From NCBI GenBank assembly GCA_007134025.1, contig SLLR01000030.1, positions 1-64,000 on the forward strand: a stretch of DNA of 64,000 nucleotides, given 5' to 3'. Position 1 is the first letter of the stretch, and each line of letters starts with the position of its first letter. The notes beneath the pieces are model-generated. The model was not told the origin of the DNA. It ran no database searches and worked only from the letters and a program-made list of their open reading frames with translations. The DNA comes from Desulfuromonadaceae bacterium (GTDB taxonomy: Bacteria > Desulfobacterota > Desulfuromonadia > Desulfuromonadales > Syntrophotaleaceae). The translations under genes were made by a program, and so were the position numbers. Shown one piece after another: positions 57,604-64,000 of the stretch.

Positions 57604-58788
57604 ATGGTGCAGAAAACGAAAAGCTCCAAGGCTCGCAAGGGCCGGTCGAAAATAACCTCGTCAAAAACTGGTGGGCAAGGCTACAGAATGCTTCTGGCCG
57701 GTCTTTTTCTTACCGGTTTTCTGGTTCTGTGCCTGGTAGTGCTTGGGCATCTTCGCCAGTCCCTGTACTCGGGACCGAAACCGCGACTGCTGGCCCCTTC
57801 GCCGATCCCTGACGATGTGCGTCTCGAACTGGACACCATGCTGTGGCGGGCCGGTATTTCCTTTGAGTCCCTGCATGTCGTCACCGAACCGGGCCGCGTA
57901 CGCTACGTGGTGGCGGCTACTGCGCCAAATCAACGCCATTTCAACGAACTGCAGCAGCGCCTCGATGCACTGCCCGGCGACTGGCGGCTCAAAATTATTC
58001 AACCCTACACCGTTGTCGAAATTGTTTCCGGCAGTGAGCTGCTCTATCGGCTCGAGTTTCAAGCGGCGGATACGGTCAAACCCGGTCCGTCCCGGCCGCG
58101 GGTAGCGATTGTGGTCGACGATCTCGGCTTTGATCTGTCGTCGGCGCGCAGTCTTTTGGAGATGAATCTGCCGTTGACCTTCGCGATTCTTCCCTACGCG
58201 CCCAGGGCCGGCGCCGTCGCCCGCTTTGCCCAGCAGCACGGCATTGAGGCGATCCTGCACATTCCCATGGAGCCCCACGGATTCCCGGCCATTGATCCGG
58301 GACCCGACGCCCTGCTACTGTCGACAGAGCCTGAAGCCGCCAAGCGTCAACTGCGTATCTGGCTGGATGGTCTGCCCTCCCTGGTTGGCGGCAACAACCA
58401 CATGGGATCGCGCCTGACAGAACAGAATTCGTCCATGGCGGCGATCATGGAAACGTTGCGGGAACGGAAGCTGTTTTTTCTCGACAGCCGAACCAGCGAA
58501 GCCTCAGTGGCCGTTGCCGAGGCCCGTCGAGCTGGAATACCGGTGGCCTCCCGGGATGTGTTTCTGGACAATGTGCGGGACGTTGAAGCTATTTCGCGGC
58601 AGATATACCAACTGGTCGCCGTGGCGCGGCGTCGGGGTTCGGCCATCGGAATCTGTCATCCCTATCCTGAGACCCTGGAGGCTCTGCGCCGCGAGGCTCC
58701 CCTTCTCAAGGAGCAGGGGATTGATGTGGTTCCGGTTTCATGGCTGGTGTACGGCGGCGGCGTCGGAGAGATCGGCAAGGGAGGGTGA
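57604..58788 (+). CDS. Divergent polysaccharide deacetylase family protein
   Basis: A 394-residue protein with a basic cytoplasmic start, one transmembrane segment near residue 30-50 (LLAGLFLTGFLVLCLVVLG) and a periplasmic part. From about 160 it is a divergent deacetylase (YibQ type): VAIVVDDLGFD, LPLTFAILPYAP, AILHIPMEPHG, GGNNHMGSRLT and CHPYPETLEAL give the family's metal and catalytic positions. Probably modifies peptidoglycan or another polymer. Its 3' end overlaps the convergent ParA-like gene by 51 bases. Confidence 0.88.
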   Translation: MVQKTKSSKARKGRSKITSSKTGGQGYRMLLAGLFLTGFLVLCLVVLGHLRQSLYSGPKPRLLAPSPIPDDVRLELDTMLWRAGISFESLHVVTEPGRVRYVVAATAPNQRHFNELQQRLDALPGDWRLKIIQPYTVVEIVSGSELLYRLEFQAADTVKPGPSRPRVAIVVDDLGFDLSSARSLLEMNLPLTFAILPYAPRAGAVARFAQQHGIEAILHIPMEPHGFPAIDPGPDALLLSTEPEAAKRQLRIWLDGLPSLVGGNNHMGSRLTEQNSSMAAIMETLRERKLFFLDSRTSEASVAVAEARRAGIPVASRDVFLDNVRDVEAISRQIYQLVAVARRRGSAIGICHPYPETLEALRREAPLLKEQGIDVVPVSWLVYGGGVGEIGKGG

Positions 58789-60198
58789 GGGAGACGGGTC
58801 TTTTGGCAGCCGGGTGGCCACCTGGCCCATAATTCGACGAAAAGCGGCGTATTGGGTTTCAGGAAAAGCTTCTTCGGCGGTCGCTCCCTGCATTCGGCGA
58901 ATCAGCAAAAATTCGTCGGCGGAAACATTTTCCAGCAGACCAGCTTTTTCCACCAGGCGAAACAGAGGGGTCTTTTCTCTGCCCAGAAAACGGTTCTCAA
59001 AAGTTTTCAATTCGATGTTTTTGCGGGAGACTTCCAGCCCCTGCTCATCGAAGCGATGAAAACAGAGTTCAAGCTTGGCGGTATCCGTTTCCCCCCGATT
59101 CAGCCGCAGGGCAAAATAGGAACGCTCAGACGATTCCCGAAACAATTCCCGCAGCGGATTGCCGCCGCCGACTTCTTTCTGGGTTCGGTAAAAATACCGA
59201 AAAACCAGATCGGTGAAGCAGTTTTCCTCTAAATAGCCGCAGACCCGACCATCGGCCGTTTCGCCGTAGAAGAGTCCTTGTTGCTCCCTGGGCGGCTCTT
59301 CCAGCGACCGGTCGCAGACAAGACAGTCCGGCAACAGGTTCTCCAGCCGCTGACGCAAAAACTGCTCTTTTTCCCTTTGCCGGTTCTGCTGCTGCCGGAT
59401 GTAGTCCACCCGGTACGTTTCGCAGCCCTTGGCGGCCAACATGATCTGGCGGGCCAGGTGGGCAAACTGGCGGTGGACATTGGTTCCGCGACCGTGGGTC
59501 AGGATCGGGTAGACACGCCCTTCGGGATTGGTGTTAAGGGATTCGACCTTGGGGCTTTTGGCGATAAATCCCTCCATGCAGCGGTAACCGCGATTGATGG
59601 CGTAGGCCTTGAGCAGTTGATAGGCGTCGGTGAAAGGCCCCTTGTAGCGAATGCGGGAATCGATCAGACAGGGCAGCAGGCGCAGGGCCTTTTTGGGAAT
59701 CCCCTGGCTTTGACAGAAATCGTAAAGATTGCGACAGTTTTCCAGCGACGGTGTGTCCTTTACCGGGATCAGGACCAGGTCGGCCGCGCACAGGGCGTTG
59801 CGGGTCAGAATGTCCAGGGTAGGGCGGGTGTCGATAATCACGATCCCTTCCAGATCGCTGGCGGCCAGGCTGCGTGCCACCCGGTCTGGGCCGGCCTCCC
59901 TAACCTCGGCAAGTTCTTCGAGGCGCCGGCTGGAAGGGATGAACTGCACGCCGTACTCGCCCAGTTCCAGCAGATCCTCCGGGCGACGGCCGGTAAACAG
60001 GCCGCCGACATCGCCATTGCCGCCTTTCTTGCCGATACGAAACAGGCGCTCCACGGAGAAATGATTGTCGAAGCTGAACAGGGTGAGCGGCAGGTCTTCA
60101 TTAAGGGCCTTGAGATACACGGCCAGATTGATGGCCAGGGTGGTTTTTCCCACCCCGCCTTTTTCGCTTGATATGGTAACTACATAGGGTTTTCGCAT
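58738..60198 (-). CDS. ParA/MinD-like ATPase with long C-terminal extension
   Basis: A 486-residue protein. The first 270 residues are a ParA-type P-loop ATPase: the deviant Walker A SSEKGGVGKTTLAIN (residues 10-24), and IVIIDTRPTLD (about 118-128) as Walker B region. The last 200 residues are not recognised; they include a CLVCDRSLEEP pair (CxxC near 300), a QRLENLLPDC coiled part and an aromatic-rich FTDLVFRYFYRTQKE stretch. No ParB is adjacent. A role in localisation or cell-cycle organisation is inferred from the ATPase part only. Confidence 0.85.
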   Translation of the reverse strand: MRKPYVVTISSEKGGVGKTTLAINLAVYLKALNEDLPLTLFSFDNHFSVERLFRIGKKGGNGDVGGLFTGRRPEDLLELGEYGVQFIPSSRRLEELAEVREAGPDRVARSLAASDLEGIVIIDTRPTLDILTRNALCAADLVLIPVKDTPSLENCRNLYDFCQSQGIPKKALRLLPCLIDSRIRYKGPFTDAYQLLKAYAINRGYRCMEGFIAKSPKVESLNTNPEGRVYPILTHGRGTNVHRQFAHLARQIMLAAKGCETYRVDYIRQQQNRQREKEQFLRQRLENLLPDCLVCDRSLEEPPREQQGLFYGETADGRVCGYLEENCFTDLVFRYFYRTQKEVGGGNPLRELFRESSERSYFALRLNRGETDTAKLELCFHRFDEQGLEVSRKNIELKTFENRFLGREKTPLFRLVEKAGLLENVSADEFLLIRRMQGATAEEAFPETQYAAFRRIMGQVATRLPKDPSPSPSLADLSDAAAVHQP

Positions 60199-60314
60199 AA
60201 ACTATTGTCCTTGATCCGGTTGTCGGACCCTATTCTTATAGAGGCAAGCCACCGGGCCTGTCAATAAATTCTCCCTTTGGGCCGGTACCCTTTTAATTCA
60301 AAACTGCCGACCCG

Positions 60315-61556
60315 ATGTCCACCAAGGTATTGTCGACCATGCCGTTTGATGACGTTTTGACCGTGACTCGCCTGATTCGCCTGCTGAAGGATCTGGTGGA
60401 AGACAATTTTATCAGCGTTACGGTTACCGGCGAAATCGGTCAATTTTCCGCCCCGGCTTCCGGTCACTACTATTTTTCTCTCAAGGACGACAACCATCAG
60501 TTACGGGCTGTCATGTTTCGCATGCACAACCGGGCGCTGAATTTTACTCCACAACAAGGGATGGAGGTGCTCGCTCGCGGTCACATGTCCCTGTATGCCC
60601 AGCGGGGAGAATTGCAGTTGGTGGTAGACAGTCTGATGCCCTGCGGGCTGGGCAGTCAGCAACTCGCCTTGGAACAGCTGCATGAACGGTTGCAGCAAGA
60701 AGGCCTGTTCGACGCCAACCGCAAGCGTCCGCTGCCCGCTTTCCCCGCCACCATCGGGGTGGTGACATCGGCCACCGGTGCTGCTGTACAGGATATTCTG
60801 AACGTGTTAAAAAGGCGAGCCAGCGGACTGCGAGTGGTGCTTCGTGCAGTGCCGGTGCAGGGTGAAGGCGCCGCCTCGCGGATCGCCGAAGCTGTTGCTG
60901 ATTTGAACCGCCACGGCCAGGCGGATGTGCTGATTGTCGGACGGGGCGGGGGCTCTCAGGAGGATCTTCAAGCCTTTAATGAAGAGTCGGTGGCACGAGC
61001 CATTTTTGCTTCGGCCATTCCGGTCATCTCCGCCGTCGGCCACGAAACTGATGTAACCATTGCAGATCAGGTTGCCGACCTGCGGGCACCGACACCCAGC
61101 GCTGCGGCGGAACTGGTAGTCAAGGAGCGGCGGGAACTGGAGGCCCATTTGGATCATCTGCTGCAACGTCTCAACCGCCAGATGGTTGGCCGCTTGGCGC
61201 TGTTGAAAGAACGGGTTCTGGGTCTCAACAGACGCCTGCTTGGAGTTTTTCCTTCCATTAGGACACAACAGAAACAGGTTCGGGAGCTGCTTGCACGTGC
61301 CCGAAGGGCACTGCTCGCCCGGCTTCGCGAGGCCTCGGCGCGTCTTAAGGCGGCTAGCGGCCGCCTCAACTCCCTGTCGCCGCTGGCGACTCTGAGCCGG
61401 GGATACTCCATCGTCACCGAGGCGGACAACGGTCAGACCGTTCGCGCCGTAGAAGGGCTGCGGCTCGGCTCGGCCCTGCGATTGCAATTCTATCGAGGCA
61501 CAGCGCGGGCGGTGATTACCCAGTTGGAACCGCCCCCTGACAAAGAAGTTTCTTGA
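60315..61556 (+). CDS. xseA: Exodeoxyribonuclease VII large subunit
   Basis: A 413-residue nuclease subunit. The N-terminal OB domain has TVTGEIGQFSAPASGHYYFSLKD (residues 34-56); the central domain carries FPATIGVVTSATGAAVQDILNVLKRR, LIVGRGGGSQEDLQAFNEE and SAVGHETDVTIADQVADLRAPTPSAAAE, all hallmark motifs. No Shine-Dalgarno sequence is obvious before the ATG at 60315; an ATG at 60339 is possible. It is followed by xseB. Confidence 0.97.
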   Translation: MSTKVLSTMPFDDVLTVTRLIRLLKDLVEDNFISVTVTGEIGQFSAPASGHYYFSLKDDNHQLRAVMFRMHNRALNFTPQQGMEVLARGHMSLYAQRGELQLVVDSLMPCGLGSQQLALEQLHERLQQEGLFDANRKRPLPAFPATIGVVTSATGAAVQDILNVLKRRASGLRVVLRAVPVQGEGAASRIAEAVADLNRHGQADVLIVGRGGGSQEDLQAFNEESVARAIFASAIPVISAVGHETDVTIADQVADLRAPTPSAAAELVVKERRELEAHLDHLLQRLNRQMVGRLALLKERVLGLNRRLLGVFPSIRTQQKQVRELLARARRALLARLREASARLKAASGRLNSLSPLATLSRGYSIVTEADNGQTVRAVEGLRLGSALRLQFYRGTARAVITQLEPPPDKEVS

Positions 61557-61699
61557 CGAACAGGTCCGTGGATACCGATAATCCACAGAACAATTCACGA
61601 GATTCAAGCCCTGCCCCTGCCATGGCAGATTTTGGCAAAACCTTGAAACCAGAAACATCAAGAAGGGATGAACAGGCTCCCCGAAGGAATTGGAAAGAC

Positions 61700-61924
61700 A
61701 TGACTGGAACAGAAAACTTTGAAACTGCGCTTCAGACTCTGGAGCAGGTGGTCGACCGACTGGAAAACACCGACCTGTCTCTGGAAGAGGCGCTGTCGGC
61801 CTTTGAAAAAGGGGTGGCCAGTGCCACCCGCTGTCAAAAGCTGCTGCAGGCGGTGGAAACCCGGGTGGAACTGCTGCTGAAAAAGCCGGATGGAACGTTT
61901 GAAATTGATCAATTTGAAGAATAG
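61700..61924 (+). CDS. xseB: Exodeoxyribonuclease VII small subunit
   Basis: A 74-residue helical subunit: NFETALQTLEQVVDRLEN followed by LSLEEALSAFEKGVASATRCQKLLQ is diagnostic. The start at 61700 (MTGTENFETAL) gives the usual size; the frame is open back to 61553, which would add 49 unlike residues. Confidence 0.93.
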   Translation: MTGTENFETALQTLEQVVDRLENTDLSLEEALSAFEKGVASATRCQKLLQAVETRVELLLKKPDGTFEIDQFEE

Positions 61925-61948
61925 TTTATCATTTTATCTGGAGACCCC

Positions 61949-62839
61949 ATGGAGCTGAACCGTTATCTGAAGGACCGACAACAAATCATCGACGCGGCCC
62001 TCGACCAGTACCTGCCCGCCGAGGACACGCTGCCGGTGCGACTCCATCAGGCGATGCGCTATTCCATGTTTGCCGGTGGCAAACGGTTGCGGCCGATTCT
62101 GGCTCTGGCGGCCTGCGACGCCGTTGGCGGCGATCTGATGACCGTTATGCCGGCTGCCTGCGCCTTGGAGATGATCCATACCTACTCGTTGATTCATGAC
62201 GACCTGCCGGCCATGGACGACGACGATTTTCGCCGTGGCCGGGAGACTTGCCACAAGGTTTATGGAGAGGCTCTGGCCATTCTGGCCGGCGACGCCCTGC
62301 TCACCGAAGCGTTTGTGCTGCTTGGCGGCATGGCGGCCGAGCAGCCGAAAATCGTCGACAGCAGCCGCAAAGCCTTGCATATTATAGCCCGTTGCGCCGG
62401 GTCCCGCGGCATGGTCGGCGGCCAGGTGGTGGACATGGACTCGGAAGGCAAGGAGATCGACCTGCCGACCCTCGAATACATTCACACCCATAAAACCGGT
62501 GCCCTGATTCTGGCTTCGGTGCAGACCGGTTGCCTTATCGGCGGCGGCGACGACAAGGCTTTTGATGCTCTGACCCGTTACGCTGAAGCTGCGGGGCTGG
62601 CCTTTCAGGTCGCTGACGATATCCTTGATGTGGTCGGCGACCAGGCTCTGCTCGGCAAGGATGTGGGAAGTGACGAGGCTCGGGGGAAAGCAACCTATCC
62701 GGCTCTGCTGGGACTCAGTGAAGCTCGGCAACGAGCCCTGGAGTTGCGGGACATGGCCTTGGATAGCCTGTCCGGATTCGGTGAGACCGCCGAGCCCCTG
62801 CGTCAGATCGCCCATTACGTTGTGGATCGCTCTTTTTAA
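61949..62839 (+). CDS. ispA: Polyprenyl (farnesyl/geranyl) diphosphate synthase
   Basis: A 296-residue trans-prenyltransferase joining IPP to allylic diphosphates. GGKRLRPILALAACD (residues 46-60) is a conserved region; the first aspartate-rich motif is HDDLPAMDDDDFRRG (about 86-100) and the second is DDILDVVGD (about 225-233). The position between xseB and dxs is conserved. Confidence 0.95.
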   Translation: MELNRYLKDRQQIIDAALDQYLPAEDTLPVRLHQAMRYSMFAGGKRLRPILALAACDAVGGDLMTVMPAACALEMIHTYSLIHDDLPAMDDDDFRRGRETCHKVYGEALAILAGDALLTEAFVLLGGMAAEQPKIVDSSRKALHIIARCAGSRGMVGGQVVDMDSEGKEIDLPTLEYIHTHKTGALILASVQTGCLIGGGDDKAFDALTRYAEAAGLAFQVADDILDVVGDQALLGKDVGSDEARGKATYPALLGLSEARQRALELRDMALDSLSGFGETAEPLRQIAHYVVDRSF

Positions 62840-63016
62840 GCGAAAGTTGAAGAAAACAAGGCAGGTTTTTTATCAGCACAGATCGTAAACCCTGCCGACG
62901 CCATGTACCGAACGTCTGAAATGGATTAGCATGATCCTGTTTTCAGCTCACACGTTCCCAGGTTTTATAAGCGGGTTTCCAGCCAATCGCGAATCCCGCA
63001 AGGAGTTTTTCAAGCC

Positions 63017-64000
63017 ATGAGTATTCTGCAGCAGCTGCAATCTCCCGCAGCGTTGAAAGACCTCAACCGCAGCGAACTGGACCAGTTGGCCGGAGAGTTG
63101 CGGGAAAAAATCATCGCTACGGTGTCCGCCAACGGCGGCCATCTGGCCAGCTCCCTCGGGGTGGTCGAGCTGACCCTGGCACTGCACCGGGTTCTCGACT
63201 CTCCCCGGGACAAAATTGTCTGGGATGTCGGCCATCAGGCCTACGCCCACAAGCTGCTCACCGGCCGCTTAGAACGCTTCCATACCCTGCGTCAGCTGGG
63301 GGGTATCAGCGGTTTTCCCAAACGCCGGGAAAGTGAGCATGACGCCTTTGATGTGGGGCACAGCAGCACCTCCATCTCCGCCGCTCTGGGCATGGCCGCC
63401 GCCCGGGATTGCCGCGGGGGAAAGGAGAAAATCGTGGCGGTGATCGGCGACGGTTCTCTCACCGGCGGTCTGGCCTTTGAAGGCCTTAACCAGGCCGGAC
63501 ACCTGAAGAAGAATCTGATTGTGGTGCTCAATGACAACGAGATGTCCATTTCTCCCAATGTCGGCGCCATCTCCTCCCTGATCAACCGCAAGCTTACCTC
63601 CGAACTGGCGGTCCGGCTGAAAAAAGAGGCGGAGAACTTTCTCAACAGCGTTCCCCGTTTCGGCAAGGACCTGCTCAAGGTGGCCCGCCGCGCCGAAGAG
63701 GCCCTGAAAGGGTTCTTTACCCCCGGAATGCTCTTTGAGGCGCTGGGTTTCGACTATATCGGCCCTCTCAACGGCCACCGTCTTGATCAACTGATCGAAG
63801 CCTTTGAGAACGTGTCGCATCTGGAAGGACCGGTTCTGGTCCATGTCATCTCCCGCAAGGGCCGGGGCTACAAGCCTGCCGAGGAGAACCCGTCCCTGTT
63901 TCACGGTATCGGTCCCTTTGATCGCGAATCCGGGCAACCTCAAGGCAGCAAGGGCGGGCCTTCCAGTTACACCGGCGTGTTCGGCAAAACCCTCAACACT
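63017..64000 (+). CDS. dxs: 1-Deoxy-D-xylulose-5-phosphate synthase (partial, 5' part)
   Basis: The first 328 codons of the thiamine diphosphate enzyme condensing pyruvate with glyceraldehyde 3-phosphate, the entry to the MEP isoprenoid pathway. [70 protein letters not shown] with [12 protein letters not shown] (ThDP/Mg site), and [10 protein letters not shown] are all present. The gene runs off the window. AGGAG lies 11 bases before the ATG. With ispA it forms an isoprenoid pair. Confidence 0.96.
   Translation, partial: MSILQQLQSPAALKDLNRSELDQLAGELREKIIATVSANGGHLASSLGVVELTLALHRVLDSPRDKIVWDVGHQAYAHKLLTGRLERFHTLRQLGGISGFPKRRESEHDAFDVGHSSTSISAALGMAAARDCRGGKEKIVAVIGDGSLTGGLAFEGLNQAGHLKKNLIVVLNDNEMSISPNVGAISSLINRKLTSELAVRLKKEAENFLNSVPRFGKDLLKVARRAEEALKGFFTPGMLFEALGFDYIGPLNGHRLDQLIEAFENVSHLEGPVLVHVISRKGRGYKPAEENPSLFHGIGPFDRESGQPQGSKGGPSSYTGVFGKTLNT

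Noticed and set aside
59278-60171. 297-codon plus-strand frame antisense to the ParA-like gene
   Set aside because: The ParA frame has a clear Walker motif and fits the upstream start; the opposite frame is compositional shadow.

Overview
The window is a typical stretch of chromosome from an anaerobic deltaproteobacterium, most likely of the Desulfuromonadales (Geobacter, Desulfuromonas or Pelobacter type). I infer this from gene order and protein character: leuS-lptE-holA-rpsT-murJ, thrS-infC-rpmI-rplT-pheS-pheT-ihfA-merR, pcm-nlpD-rpoS, tig-clpP-clpX-lon-HU, the TatD/radical-SAM fusion, the DUF4388 receiver protein and the ablA-ablB osmolyte genes. No rRNA, CRISPR array or intact transposase was seen. 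Species level cannot be decided from the window alone.

Layout. 1-5.2 kb: dNTPase, a YhbY RNA-binding protein, a minus-strand nadB/chorismate mutase/ferredoxin-like-domain operon, a lytic transglycosylase and pgsA. 5.2-9.7 kb: tRNA genes (2 Gly, Pro, Arg, His, Leu) around the N-epsilon-acetyl-beta-lysine genes ablA-ablB and a MarR regulator with a near-palindromic operator candidate. 9.8-16.2 kb: protein quality control (trigger factor, ClpP, ClpX, Lon), HU, and a tRNA Asp-Val-Asp cluster. 16.5-24.4 kb: an aldehyde dehydrogenase, a PilZ protein and the minus-strand operon tmk-holB-ricT-like-metG-tatD/rSAM. 24.5-31.2 kb: rnc, a radical SAM gene, era, der, two receiver-domain proteins and infA. 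31.3-45.4 kb: translation and replication genes (leuS, lptE, holA, rpsT, murJ, thrS, infC, rpmI, rplT, pheST, ihfA, merR). 45.8-49.7 kb: pcm, a DedA-like membrane protein, nlpD, rpoS and apt.

49.8-53.3 kb, after tRNA-Arg(CCT), is the only clearly accessory region. It holds a truncated reading frame, a frameshifted sanA-like pseudogene, an exported cupin with a histidine tail, and a minus-strand stack of small unknown ORFs leading to a protein with a nuclease-like motif. An 18-bp sequence from a 150-bp inverted-repeat element upstream of rpoS recurs at the right edge of this region. Core genes resume at 53.3 kb: ftsE-ftsX-envC-like-ctpA-polysaccharide deacetylase (division and cell-wall remodelling), a convergent ParA-type ATPase, and xseA-xseB-ispA-dxs (exonuclease VII and isoprenoid synthesis), with dxs running off the window.

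Most genes are housekeeping. The points that most deserve a second look are the apparent AUA start of infC, the detached DAHP-synthase-type regulatory domain beside chorismate mutase, the MarR/palindrome control of ablAB, the decayed accessory region with its nuclease-like gene, the inverted-repeat element, and the ParA protein with a long uncharacterised C-terminal half.
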